Counted from the first letter of the stretch, positions 26,356 to 35,028 are shown. The stretch is 64,000 nt of DNA from JAJFUI01 sp039698035 (GCA_039698035.1 JBDKSW010000005.1:26924-90923), one strand, 5' to 3'. The notes: generated from the sequence alone by a model not told the origin. Numbers and translations are program-made.

Positions 26356-26853
26356 TTAAGCGGTAGGGGTTTCCGACGTTTCTTGGGGGTGATAGAGCAA
26401 TGCCAGCTGGTCGCGCAGGTCACGTCGCGTCGCTTCGTCGGTGGCCGCGTACTGAGGGGCCGTGTCGGCCAGGTTGTAGCGAGCCAGGATGAGCCGTGCG
26501 CTGACGGTCAGGCGACCATCGACCGTGCCCGAGGCCTTCAGCTTTGCTTCTCCGTCGGCGAGTCCTTGAAGCTCCGCCGTCACGGTGAGCATCTGGCCGG
26601 GCTCGACGAATTGGGCGTACTTCACATTGCTGACCTGCTTGAGCACGACAATGCTGTGGGCGAAATTCTCTGTGGCGCGAACGAGCCAAGCGCTGGCCTG
26701 GGTCAGGCTCTCGAGCATCAGCACGCCCGGCATGACCGGGAAGTTGGGAAAGTGATCCGCCAGGTACTCCTCGGCCAAGCTCAGGGTTTTTATCGCCTTG
26801 ATGCGCTGGCCAGGATCTAGCTCGATGATGCGGTCAATCAGCGAGAATCGCAT
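26356..26853 (-). CDS. FabZ-like hydroxyacyl-ACP dehydratase (first gene of the operon)
   Basis: A 165-residue hot-dog-fold protein with His34 in LADHFPNFPVMP and Glu48 in VLMLESLTQAS, equivalent to the FabZ active site. The N-terminus (MRFSLIDRIIELDPGQRIKAIKTLSL) closely parallels the other FabZ-like protein at 24.4-24.95 kb. It is the first gene after the promoter at 26915-26943. The two dehydratases are similar in layout but clearly diverged. Confidence 0.85.
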   Translation of the reverse strand: MRFSLIDRIIELDPGQRIKAIKTLSLAEEYLADHFPNFPVMPGVLMLESLTQASAWLVRATENFAHSIVVLKQVSNVKYAQFVEPGQMLTVTAELQGLADGEAKLKASGTVDGRLTVSARLILARYNLADTAPQYAATDEATRRDLRDQLALLYHPQETSETPTA

Positions 26854-26914
26854 GGCAATTGGGGACGTGTCGGACTGGTCGGACGCGGGTTACGCAGGAA
26901 AACACAAGCCCCTT

Positions 26915-26943
26915 AGTATATCCATCGGGGTATTGGTCCACAA
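26915..26943 (-). promoter_or_regulatory. Predicted promoter of the FAS-like operon
   Basis: On the minus strand, TTGTGG (26943-26938), a 17-base spacer and TATACT (26920-26915) lie about 62 bases upstream of the first FabZ-like ATG. Confidence 0.55.
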
Positions 26944-26951
26944 CACCTGCC

Positions 26952-26974
26952 TGGCAAAACTGCCATTTTGGCAG
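26952..26974. promoter_or_regulatory. Overlapping dyads beside the FAS-like promoter
   Basis: TGGCA-AAAC-TGCCA (26952-26965) overlaps CTGCCA-TTT-TGGCAG (26960-26974). The block lies just upstream of the -35, at about -45 to -66, a position suited to an activator. The Hsp20 genes begin 225 bases further on in the other direction and could also use it. Confidence 0.4.
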
Positions 26975-27198
26975 CAACGGGTCTGATTTGCAGTGTGCTG
27001 TGATGTCCACAAGTCTTCTGTTTGCAATGGCTTACGTCATGCGTTGATCGTCGGCACGAGGTTTGCAAAATGGGTCTGGCCGTCGTGGAACAGTCGCGTG
27101 AGACGCGAGTTCCGAGGCCGCGCTGGGCAAATGTCTCTGGCCCAGAAAATGCGGCTTTTTGCAGGCATCGAAAACAGTCACGACGAGGAGGGTTCATC

Positions 27199-27639
27199 AT
27201 GGTTCTGACGTATCGGCCCCAACGTTACCCGCTGCACCAACTTCGCGACGAAATGGACCGTCTGCTCATGGGTTTTTTGGGCCCGGCAACGAACGGACCG
27301 CTGCCGGGGGCGTCCGGCCAGCCGGCCGTGAACGTCTGGGAGCGCCCCGACGCCTTGCTGGTTGAAATGGAAGTGCCTGGGGTCAAGAGCGACCAGCTTG
27401 ATCTCTCCGTGGTCGGCAACGAGCTGACGATTCGCGTCGAGCGACCGGACGGCCCGGACGAAGGAGTCATTTACCATCGCCGCGAACGGCCGGTTGGCCC
27501 CATGGCACGGGTACTCCGGTTGCCGGTCGAGGTGGACTCGAACCGGGTCGAGGCGCAAATCACGAACGGCGTCCTGACGATCACCCTGCCGAAGGCCGAG
27601 AGCGCCAAGCCACGCAAGGTCAACGTGACGGTGGGCTAG
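27199..27639 (+). CDS. Small heat-shock protein (Hsp20) 1
   Basis: A 146-residue alpha-crystallin-domain chaperone from ATG 27199, directly after a GAGGAGGG ribosome-binding sequence. The domain covers about 40-138, with VNVWERPDALLVEMEVPG at the start and the signature GVLTITLPKAE near the end. No I-x-I/V tail is obvious. It is the first of three tandem Hsp20 genes; the gap to the next is 62 bases. Confidence 0.92.
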   Translation: MVLTYRPQRYPLHQLRDEMDRLLMGFLGPATNGPLPGASGQPAVNVWERPDALLVEMEVPGVKSDQLDLSVVGNELTIRVERPDGPDEGVIYHRRERPVGPMARVLRLPVEVDSNRVEAQITNGVLTITLPKAESAKPRKVNVTVG

Positions 27640-27701
27640 TTCGGCGAGGCACGGGCGCACATCCGAGACTATTTGAACACACGCTGGAAGGAGCGAAAAC
27701 C

Positions 27702-28100
27702 ATGACGAATGAGAACACGATTGCGAAACCGTCGGCGGAGGAAGCGGCGGCCGAACGCACTTGGGCTGGCCGCTCGTTCCGCCCCAACGTCGACATCTTG
27801 GAGCGGGAAGACGAATTGCTGGTCGTGGCCGACGTGCCAGGCGCCACGAGCGACTCGATCGACGTGAAGTTTGAAGACGGGACGCTCGAAATTCACGCCG
27901 TGGCGCCTCCGCGTCACGCTGAGTACGGCGACTTCCTATTGCGAGAATATGCGGTCGGCGACTACTACCGCACGTTCCAGGTCAGCGAGGCGATTGACGC
28001 CGCGAAGATTTCGGCCAAGTACGCCGACGGCGTCCTGACGCTGCGTCTGCCAAAGGCGGAAGCCCTGAAGCCGCGGAAGATCTCGGTCAGCGCGGGTTGA
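27702..28100 (+). CDS. Small heat-shock protein (Hsp20) 2
   Basis: A 132-residue alpha-crystallin-domain protein from ATG 27702, after GGAAGGAGCG. The signature GVLTLRLPKAEALKPRKI ends the domain. It has a short acidic N-terminus (MTNENTIAKPSAEEAAAERT) that probably prevents the same large oligomers as the first protein. Second gene of the tandem set. Confidence 0.9.
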   Translation: MTNENTIAKPSAEEAAAERTWAGRSFRPNVDILEREDELLVVADVPGATSDSIDVKFEDGTLEIHAVAPPRHAEYGDFLLREYAVGDYYRTFQVSEAIDAAKISAKYADGVLTLRLPKAEALKPRKISVSAG

Positions 28101-28172
28101 CCGGGGCAGGTAAGATACAAGACGAAGTCGGTGCGCAGCCGCACCGAGAACTTTCAACGAAGGAGAACTGGT

Positions 28173-28652
28173 ATGAGTTTGCTTCCCTGGAGAGGAAAAC
28201 GCGAGTCGGAGGGGGGGGAGTTGTCGCCCATGGTGGCGCTCCGCAACGAGGTCGATCGGCTGTTCGATTCGTTCGTCCGCGAACCGCTTGGAGCCATCGA
28301 GTGGCCAAGCTGGGGCGACGGCCGCTGGTCGCCGGCAGTCGATGTGGCCGAGACCGACAAGGAATTCACTGTTCGCGCCGAGTTGCCAGGCATCGACCCC
28401 AAGGACCTCGACGTTTCGGTCGTTGGCAACCAGATCGTTCTGAGCGGCGAAAAGAAGGAATCAACCGAGACCAAGGAAAAGGGCGTTTATCACAGCGAGA
28501 CGCGCTACGGCTCGTTCCGCCGGACGATTCCGCTGCCCGAGGGAGTGGACGCCGAAAACGTTGACGCTCAGTATTCGCAGGGCGTCTTGACGCTTCGCTT
28601 GCCGAAGACTCCGCAAGCCGAGACCAAGCGGATCGAAATCAAGGTGACGTGA
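28173..28652 (+). CDS. Small heat-shock protein (Hsp20) 3
   Basis: A 159-residue alpha-crystallin-domain protein from ATG 28173, after AAGGAG. The core (VDVAETDKEFTVRAELPGID to GVLTLRLPKTPQA) is the closest of the three to the class-A type of bacterial Hsp20. Third gene of the set, 72 bases after the second. Confidence 0.92.
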   Translation: MSLLPWRGKRESEGGELSPMVALRNEVDRLFDSFVREPLGAIEWPSWGDGRWSPAVDVAETDKEFTVRAELPGIDPKDLDVSVVGNQIVLSGEKKESTETKEKGVYHSETRYGSFRRTIPLPEGVDAENVDAQYSQGVLTLRLPKTPQAETKRIEIKVT

Positions 28653-29038
28653 CGGGCCGCTGCGTCTTTACAGGCGCATCGATGGGCGCAGGTCCCGTTT
28701 GGCCGGCGTCAACCGTGCAAACTCGGTAGCAATACGTCGCGCCGGGCTTCGCCCCGGCGTCGGCGAACAGGGCGTGGGATCGGCCTTTAGGATACGGACG
28801 GCGGACGTCGATGCCGCCGCCTGTGGCTCTGCGGCCGCCCCCCTACCATGGGCATGGCAGTCCGTGCGATGGCTGGAACAGTCATCCCCCAGGGCTGAAA
28901 CAAAAAGGGGGGCGTGGCGAGCAAAGCGGCCCTGGCTGGCTGCCATCGCCCCATGATTGTCGCCGATGCCCGCGTCTGAGCGACCCGCCAGATGTCTCGT
29001 TGGCGGGCCGGATCCCCCGTATTTGTCGAGCAACACGG
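28653..29038. other. Intergenic region without a supported gene
   Basis: These 386 bases hold a GC-rich hairpin (28740-28746 with 28753-28759, CGCCGGG/CCCGGCG) without a T-run, which could end the hsp transcript. Short open frames exist on both strands but lack ribosome-binding sites or family character. Confidence 0.45.
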
Positions 29039-29070
29039 TTGACCTGCCTTGTAAGTGAGTATATACTTAC
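29039..29070 (+). promoter_or_regulatory. Predicted tetR promoter with overlapping operator
   Basis: TTGACC (29039-29044), a 17-base spacer and TATACT (29062-29067). A palindrome GTAAGT-8-ACTTAC (29051-29070) and an inner perfect AGTATATACT (29058-29067) cover the -10. This is the expected layout of a TetR autorepression site. It lies 25-30 bases before the tetR ATG. Confidence 0.65.
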
Positions 29071-29091
29071 TAGCAGACAAGGGGTGAGATC

Positions 29092-29796
29092 ATGTCAACA
29101 GCGTCGAAAATGTCGGGTGCGGATCGCCGGACCGCCATTATCCGTGCCGCCCGGGACGTGTTCATTGAAAAGGGGTTCTACAGGACGACGACCCGGGAGC
29201 TGGCCAAGGCGGCGCATGTTTCCGAAGCCCTGCTGTTCAAACACTTTCCGAACAAGGATGCGCTGTACTCGGCGATTCAACGGTCGTGTTTCAACGAAGA
29301 GGGGGCCAAGGTGGCCGAGCGGCTTGAAGCCGTCGAGCCCTCGACGGCCGGCCTCGTGTTTCTCGTCCGCGACCTGATTTCGCACGTGCTTGGGGCCGAG
29401 CCGGAGGCGGACGCGCAGGTTTTTTTCCGGTTGGTGCTTCGGAGCCTCATGGACGAGGGGGCCTTTACGCGGCTGGCGATCCAAGGGGGCCCGACTCACT
29501 GGGTCACCAAGGTCGAGCAGTGTATCGTCGCCGCCCGAGCGGCTGGCGACATGCAGGACGCGACCGTGGATCCGGCGTTCGCCGGGTGGATCGTGCATCA
29601 GTTGATTTCCGGGTTTATGGTGCATTCGTTGCCCAGCAAGGAAGTGATCAACTATGGCGTCTCGCGGGACGAGTTGGTGGAGCAGATCACTTGGTTTTCC
29701 TTGCGTGGAATGGGCATGAAGGAAGAAGCGTTGCAGCGGCTCGGCGCGGAGCAGGACGGGGGCGCGAGCCGACCGACAACGCCGAGGCACGCTTAG
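29092..29796 (+). CDS. TetR/AcrR-family transcriptional regulator
   Basis: A 234-residue protein from ATG 29092 after AAGGGG. The N-terminal DNA-binding region is RRTAIIRAARDVFIEKGFYRTTTRELAKAAHVSEALLFKHFPNKDALYSA, the classic TetR helix-turn-helix. The C-terminal ligand-binding region is unrelated to a named subgroup. It is followed after 30 bases by macA-like and macB-like genes, so it probably controls their expression and its own through the palindrome over its -10. Confidence 0.93.
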   Translation: MSTASKMSGADRRTAIIRAARDVFIEKGFYRTTTRELAKAAHVSEALLFKHFPNKDALYSAIQRSCFNEEGAKVAERLEAVEPSTAGLVFLVRDLISHVLGAEPEADAQVFFRLVLRSLMDEGAFTRLAIQGGPTHWVTKVEQCIVAARAAGDMQDATVDPAFAGWIVHQLISGFMVHSLPSKEVINYGVSRDELVEQITWFSLRGMGMKEEALQRLGAEQDGGASRPTTPRHA

Positions 29797-29826
29797 CTCT
29801 TTCGTAGAGGGTTCGGAGGATTTTCG

Positions 29827-31128
29827 ATGAGGACTGTATTCCTAACCATCATCTCAGTTGCCATCCTGGGAAGCGGCGCGGCGTACTACGCTTACAGCAG
29901 ACCGACCAAGTCCACGACGATTCTCGGAACCGTGGCCGTGCAGCGAGGCGATCTGGTTTCGACTATCAGCGCGACGGGCACGATCGAGGCCGAAGAGGTG
30001 GTCAACATCGGCGCCCAGGTGGCAGGGTTGATCGTCGAGTTTGGCCCCGATCGGAAAGCCCCCAGCAAGCCGGTCGATTTTTGCTCGGTCGTCGAGAAGG
30101 GCGATTTGCTGGCGAAGATCGATCCGACGTGTTACAAGGCGGCGCTCGAGCAGGCCGAGGCGACGCTGCAAAAGTCGGAGGCCGACCTGATGCAACTGCG
30201 AGCCAAACTTCGACAAACGCAACGCGAGTGGAAGCGGGCCCAGTCGTTGCATCCCAAGAATGCCATTGCCGACACGGACTATGACACGGCCTTGTCCAAT
30301 TACGAGTCAGCCGAGGCCGCTGTGGCGGCGGGCGTCGCAACCATCCGCCAAAACAAGGCGTCGGTCGAGACGGCCCGGATCAACCTTGGCTACTGCACGA
30401 TCAACTCGCCCGTTCATGGAACGGTCGTCGAACGTCGCGTCAACATTGGGCAGACGGTCGTTGCGAGCCTCAACGCGCCCAGTCTGTTCCTGATTGCCAA
30501 GGACCTGACGAAGATGCAAGTGTGGGCGTCGGTCAACGAGGCGGACATCGGACGGATTCGCCTCAACATGCCCGTGCGATTCACGGTGGACGCGCACCCC
30601 GACGAGACGTTTATCGGCGCCGTCACCCAGATACGCATGAACGCGCAGATGACCAGCAACGTCGTGACGTACACGGTGATCGTCACCACCGACAACACGA
30701 AGGGCAAGCTGCTGCCGTATTTGACGGCCAACGTCCAGTTTGAGGTGGAAAAACGGACGAATGTCCTGCTGGCGCCCAACGCGGCCTTGCGATGGACGCC
30801 GGAAAGCAATCAGCTCGATCCGTCGGTGGATCAAAAGACGCTTGCCGCCGATGCGACGGAAGTCGCGGGCCGCGGACGGCTTTGGCTGGTTGGCGACCGA
30901 AACCTGGTGCGGCCGATCGATGTGGCGGTCGGCGCGACCGATGGCACGATGACCGAGGTTAGCGGCAACGATCTCCGCGCGGGCATGCAGATCGTGACGG
31001 GCGACCAAGAAGCCGAAGAGATCGAAGCCCAATCGACGCAAACGACCTCGGCCAACGAAGACAAGACGAGCAATCCGTTCCTGCCCAAGATGCCGAAGGG
31101 CAGCAAACCGCCGCCTGGCCCCATGTAA
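29827..31128 (+). CDS. MacA/HlyD-like periplasmic adaptor
   Basis: A 433-residue adaptor that would link the MacB-like transporter to an outer-membrane channel. An N-terminal membrane anchor (about 4-21) is followed by a barrel-sandwich (lipoyl) half (TGTIEAEEVVNIGAQVAGLIVEF), a coiled-coil hairpin (about 110-180), the second lipoyl half (LGYCTINSPVHGTVVERRVNIGQTV) and a beta-barrel domain (VWASVNEADIGRIRLNMP). The tail is rich in Gln/Thr/Asn/Pro. The ATG follows CGGAGG. No TolC-like channel is in the window. Confidence 0.9.
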   Translation: MRTVFLTIISVAILGSGAAYYAYSRPTKSTTILGTVAVQRGDLVSTISATGTIEAEEVVNIGAQVAGLIVEFGPDRKAPSKPVDFCSVVEKGDLLAKIDPTCYKAALEQAEATLQKSEADLMQLRAKLRQTQREWKRAQSLHPKNAIADTDYDTALSNYESAEAAVAAGVATIRQNKASVETARINLGYCTINSPVHGTVVERRVNIGQTVVASLNAPSLFLIAKDLTKMQVWASVNEADIGRIRLNMPVRFTVDAHPDETFIGAVTQIRMNAQMTSNVVTYTVIVTTDNTKGKLLPYLTANVQFEVEKRTNVLLAPNAALRWTPESNQLDPSVDQKTLAADATEVAGRGRLWLVGDRNLVRPIDVAVGATDGTMTEVSGNDLRAGMQIVTGDQEAEEIEAQSTQTTSANEDKTSNPFLPKMPKGSKPPPGPM

Positions 31129-31143
31129 TGATCGGTGGACGGT

Positions 31144-31237
31144 CTTGCGTGGTCCTGGGGGATGTCCAGCGGGGAAAGTCTTGAGCGTCTTGCCCCAGGA
31201 TAGCAGCCGCGGCGGCTGCGCCCCAGGATCACGCAAG
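31144..31237. repeat. Large inverted repeat between macA-like and macB-like genes
   Basis: CTTGCGTGGTCCTGGGG (31144-31160) pairs with CCCCAGGATCACGCAAG (31221-31237) over 17 bases with one mismatch. A perfect 7-base hairpin (GCAGCCG/CGGCTGC, 31203-31219) lies inside, next to the right arm. A second copy of GCCCCAGGAT lies at about 31192. The element fills the 129-base gap within the operon. Confidence 0.7.
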
Positions 31238-31257
31238 GCCGTTTCGAGGAGTTTCCG

Positions 31258-33549
31258 ATGGAACTGATCCGGTTGGTCAACGTCTGCAAGACGTACTACC
31301 TGGGTGAAGTCGAAGTCCCCGTGCTTCGCGGCATCTCGCTTTCGATCCGGAAGGGCGAGATGGTGGCGCTGATGGGCGCTTCGGGCTCGGGCAAGAGCAC
31401 GCTGATGAACATCCTCGGCTGTCTGGACCACGCGACGTCGGGCGAGTACTGGCTCGACGGCCGTGAAATGAGCAAACTCTCGCCGAACGAGCGAGCGTTG
31501 GTGCGCGCCGACAAGCTCGGATTCGTTTTTCAGAGTTTCAATCTGCTGTCGCGCACCACGGCGGTCCAGAACGTCATCATGCCGCTGGATTACTCGCTGC
31601 GTCGAACGTCCGGCCGAGCGACGCGCCGTCTGGCCTTGGATCTTTTGTCGCGGGTCGGCCTCAGCAGCCGGGTTCATCACGTTCCCTCGCAGATGTCGGG
31701 CGGGCAGCAGCAGCGCGTGGCCATCAGCCGCGCGTTGGTCAATAGCCCCGCGTTGCTGCTGGCCGACGAGCCCACGGGGAACCTGGACTCGCACACGAGC
31801 GTCGACATTCTGCGGATGTTTCAACGGCTCAACGCCGAAGGGATTACGGTCGTTTTGGTGACGCACGACCCGAAGGTGGCCACGTATGCGCATCGGACGA
31901 TTCGCATCGTCGACGGGATGATCGAAGCCGACGAGGAATGTGGCGATGCGGCGCGCGGGGCCGTGGTTGCGACTGGAGCCACCGCCGACGGCGGCGGGCC
32001 GAACAACGCGGAATCTGGCGAACCAAGCCGCGATAGCGACACGGCGGCGTCCCTCCCCCACGACGCGCCTTCGACCGTGACCGTCGCGGCTCTGAATCAA
32101 ACGGCGGCGATGGACGAGAGTCCGGCCGACGACGAGGTCGCCGAACCGAAGCGGCGGTTGCCGCTGCCGGCACTGCCCCCGACCTGGCGTACGGCATTGG
32201 CGGCGCTTCGGCGGAACAAGATGCGGGCGGGGCTTTCGGCCCTGGGCGTCATCATCGCAGTGGCGGCCGTCATCGCCATGACGGAGATTGGCCAAGGCTC
32301 GAAGGCGACGCTCCAAAAGAGCATCGCGAGCATGGGCGCGAACACGATCATGGTTTTTTCTGGCTCGACGAACAGCAGCGGCGTCAGCAAGGGAAGCGGC
32401 ACGGCCGTGACGCTGACGCCGCAGGACGCCGAGGAGATCGCCCGGCAGTGTCCGGCCGTTCGGTGCGTGGCGCCGTTGGTCCGCGCCCGGTCGCAGATTG
32501 TTTACGGCAACCGCAATTGCGTGCCTGAAAACGTTTATGGAACGACGCCCGCCTATCTTGACGTTCGCGAGTGGAAGAAGATGGCGGCGGGCCGGATGTT
32601 CACCGATCGGGACGTTCGCAGCAGCAACAAGGTGTGCGTCATCGGCATGACGATCAAGCAGACTCTGTTCCCCAAGAGTTCACCGCTCGGAAAGGAAATT
32701 CGCATCAACAACGTCGCCTTTCGGGTCGTCGGCGTTTTGAGTCGCAAAGGCGCGAACATGGTCGGCATGGATCAGGACAACATCGTCTTGGCTCCTTGGA
32801 CGACGGTCAAATATCGCGTCAGCGGCAGCATGCTGACGAACACCAACCAAAGCAGCAGCGCCAGCAGCAGTTCGTCGTCGACCAGCGACACGGTCAACAG
32901 CCTGAGCAGTCGATATCCCGACGCCACGTCGCTGTACCTGTCGCGAACGTCGACTCAGGAGGCCGACACGCCGCAACTGGTCCGTTTCGCCAACGTCGAT
33001 CAAATCGTGGTCAAGGCCGCGTCGGAACGTAAAATCGATCGGGCCATGTCGCAAATGTCGAGCTTGTTGCGCGAGCGGCACCGGATCAAAAAGGGGGACG
33101 AAGACGACTTCAGCGTGCGCGACATGGCCGAGATGACCAAGATGATGTCGTCCTCCACGCAGTTGATGAGCGGCTTGCTGCTGGTCGTGGCCATGATTTC
33201 GCTGGTCGTCGGCGGCGTTGGGATCATGAACATCATGCTGGTTTCGGTCACCGAACGCACGCGGGAAATCGGTCTTCGGATGGCGGTCGGAGCGCGCAGC
33301 CACCACATTCTGCGGCAGTTTCTGGTCGAGGCGGTGGTTCTGTGCCTCGTCGGCGGCGCGATCGGCATTCTGATGGGCCGCGGAGCCTCGCTCCTTGTGC
33401 GATGGCTCGCCCAGTGGCCCACGCAGGCGTCGGTGGCCACGATTGTCGCCGCCGTGGCCGTTTCGGTGGGCGTTGGCGTCGTCTTCGGTTTTTACCCGGC
33501 GTGGAAGGCCTCGCGGCTCGATCCGATCGAGGCGCTCCGCTACGAGTGA
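31258..33549 (+). CDS. MacB-like fused ABC transporter (ATPase plus permease)
   Basis: A 763-residue efflux transporter. The ATPase (1-225) has Walker A GASGSGKST (40-48), signature SGGQQQR, Walker B ALLLADEPTGNLD and the H-loop VTHD. An acidic, Ala/Pro-rich linker leads to the first membrane helix (about 315-345). A large periplasmic domain contains a Ser-rich run near residue 531 (SSSASSSSSS). Three C-terminal helices form the FtsX-like region (IMNIMLVSVTERTREIGLRMAVGA). It works with the adaptor upstream. Confidence 0.93.
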   Translation: MELIRLVNVCKTYYLGEVEVPVLRGISLSIRKGEMVALMGASGSGKSTLMNILGCLDHATSGEYWLDGREMSKLSPNERALVRADKLGFVFQSFNLLSRTTAVQNVIMPLDYSLRRTSGRATRRLALDLLSRVGLSSRVHHVPSQMSGGQQQRVAISRALVNSPALLLADEPTGNLDSHTSVDILRMFQRLNAEGITVVLVTHDPKVATYAHRTIRIVDGMIEADEECGDAARGAVVATGATADGGGPNNAESGEPSRDSDTAASLPHDAPSTVTVAALNQTAAMDESPADDEVAEPKRRLPLPALPPTWRTALAALRRNKMRAGLSALGVIIAVAAVIAMTEIGQGSKATLQKSIASMGANTIMVFSGSTNSSGVSKGSGTAVTLTPQDAEEIARQCPAVRCVAPLVRARSQIVYGNRNCVPENVYGTTPAYLDVREWKKMAAGRMFTDRDVRSSNKVCVIGMTIKQTLFPKSSPLGKEIRINNVAFRVVGVLSRKGANMVGMDQDNIVLAPWTTVKYRVSGSMLTNTNQSSSASSSSSSTSDTVNSLSSRYPDATSLYLSRTSTQEADTPQLVRFANVDQIVVKAASERKIDRAMSQMSSLLRERHRIKKGDEDDFSVRDMAEMTKMMSSSTQLMSGLLLVVAMISLVVGGVGIMNIMLVSVTERTREIGLRMAVGARSHHILRQFLVEAVVLCLVGGAIGILMGRGASLLVRWLAQWPTQASVATIVAAVAVSVGVGVVFGFYPAWKASRLDPIEALRYE

Positions 33550-33567
33550 GCGGGGCTGGACGGCGGG

Positions 33568-34119
33568 CTAGCGCGATGGCCGGTGGTCCGACCGGAGGAT
33601 GGCGTAGAGATCGACGTCTTCGTAGGCGTCCCACTTCTTTGCGAACTGCCGGAGGCGGCCTTCACGGGTCATGCCGACCTTCTGCATCACGCGGCCGGAC
33701 GCCGGATTACGGACAAAATGGTGCGCTTCGATCCGGTTGAGCGCCAACGGCCCGAAACCGAAGGCGATCAGCGATTGGACGGCCTCGGTGCAATAGCCGT
33801 GGCCCCAGTAGGGGCGGCCGAGCCAGTAGCCCAGCTCGGCCCGATCGTCCTCGCGATCGATCCGCAGTCCCACGGCGCCGATCAACAGGCCGTCGGCTCG
33901 GAGCGTGACGGCGAAGACGGCCTGCTCGTTTTGCTCGAGCCAATCGCGGTGGTTCGAGATCCACTTTTCCGCCAAGCCGTCTTCGTAAGGATACGGGATG
34001 TTGAGCGTCGTGTCGGCCACCGCCCGATCGCCGGCCAAGCGTTGCACGCGATCGGCGTCGGCCGTGCGAAACGGGCGCAACACGAGTCGAACCGTTTCGA
34101 GCGTTGGTTGTTTTGCCAT
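33568..34119 (-). CDS. GNAT-family N-acetyltransferase (RimJ/RimL type)
   Basis: A 183-residue acetyltransferase from ATG 34119. It has LRPFRTADADRVQRLAGD, the acetyl-CoA motif RAELGYWLGRPYWGHGYCTEAVQSLIAFGF and LNRIEAHHFVRNPASGRVMQKVGMTREGRLR, matching the RimJ/RimL-like subgroup. The acceptor could be a protein N-terminus or a small molecule. It is 18 bases from the convergent macB-like stop and 51 bases downstream of the nnrD-like gene on the same strand. Confidence 0.9.
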   Translation of the reverse strand: MAKQPTLETVRLVLRPFRTADADRVQRLAGDRAVADTTLNIPYPYEDGLAEKWISNHRDWLEQNEQAVFAVTLRADGLLIGAVGLRIDREDDRAELGYWLGRPYWGHGYCTEAVQSLIAFGFGPLALNRIEAHHFVRNPASGRVMQKVGMTREGRLRQFAKKWDAYEDVDLYAILRSDHRPSR

Positions 34120-34170
34120 GGTTTTCGTCGAGGAACCACGGGGGCAACGTGAGCCCACGATCCGCACGGT

Positions 34171-35028
34171 TCAGGCGTCCGACGCCGAATATTCTTGAAA
34201 CGCCTCGGGCAGGTAGTCGATCATGTCGCTGGCGATCATGGCCACTTGGCCGAGGTCCTCGGCGCACCGATCGCCGGCCAGGCCGTGGAGATGGACGCCG
34301 AGTCGAGCGGCCTCGAACGGGCCGAGGCCTTGGCACGCCAGGGCCGCGATCAGACCGGTCAGCACGTCGCCCATGCCGCCGGTGGCCATGCCCGGGTTGC
34401 CGGTGGCGTTCAGGGAATGCCGACGGCCGTCGGTCACGAGCGTGCGATGGCCCTTCAGCACAACCACGATGCCGCAGCGGGCCGCCATCTGGATGGCCGC
34501 CTGATGGCGGGCGTCGCCGTCCAACTTGCGGCCGACCAACCGTGCGAACTCGCCGGGGTGCGGCGTCAACACGCGGGGGCCGCCGGGCTGGGTCAACGAC
34601 TCGGATTCGGCGGCCAAGGCGTTCAGCGCGTCGGCGTCGAACACCATCGGCTTGGGGATCTCCTGGTAGAGCCGGACGACCAGCGAATCCAGTCCGAGCG
34701 ACCGGCCGAGGCCGGGCCCGCAAGCCAAGACGGTCGCCTGTTGGGCCAGTTCCGCGATCCGATCGAACGCGGCCGGCGCGATCCGCCCCTCGGCGTCGGC
34801 CGGCAGGGGAATCGTCACGTACGACGGCTCGAAGCTGGCGACCGTCTCCAGGCATGGTTCGGGGACGGCCATGCGCACGAGGCCGGCGCCGCCCCGCAGC
34901 GCGGCCATGCCGGCCAGCGCGGCCGCGCCGGCCATGCCGCGTGAGCCGCCGACGATCAGGGCCAAGCCGAAGTCGCCCTTGTGGGCGTCGTCATTCCGGG
35001 GCGACAGTTTTGGAAGCTCGTCATTCAT
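34171..35028 (-). CDS. nnrD: ADP/ATP-dependent NAD(P)H-hydrate dehydratase
   Basis: This repair enzyme converts damaged NAD(P)H hydrate back to NAD(P)H. The 285-residue protein belongs to the ribokinase-like YjeF C-terminal family: HKGDFGLALIVGGSRGMAGAAALAGMAALRGGAGLV, VFDADALNALA, LTPHPGEFARL and the catalytic GNPGMATGGMGDVLTG. The epimerase half (NnrE) found fused in E. coli is absent. I chose ATG 35028; an upstream in-frame start cannot be excluded. Confidence 0.92.
   Translation of the reverse strand: MNDELPKLSPRNDDAHKGDFGLALIVGGSRGMAGAAALAGMAALRGGAGLVRMAVPEPCLETVASFEPSYVTIPLPADAEGRIAPAAFDRIAELAQQATVLACGPGLGRSLGLDSLVVRLYQEIPKPMVFDADALNALAAESESLTQPGGPRVLTPHPGEFARLVGRKLDGDARHQAAIQMAARCGIVVVLKGHRTLVTDGRRHSLNATGNPGMATGGMGDVLTGLIAALACQGLGPFEAARLGVHLHGLAGDRCAEDLGQVAMIASDMIDYLPEAFQEYSASDA

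Noticed and set aside
28740..28759. GC-rich hairpin as a terminator of the Hsp20 genes
   Set aside because: The stem is only 7 bases, without a T-run, so it is noted in the region entry only.
30307..32316. Long minus-strand frame of 669 codons
   Set aside because: It is antisense to the macA-macB genes, with Arg/His-rich composition typical of a shadow frame.
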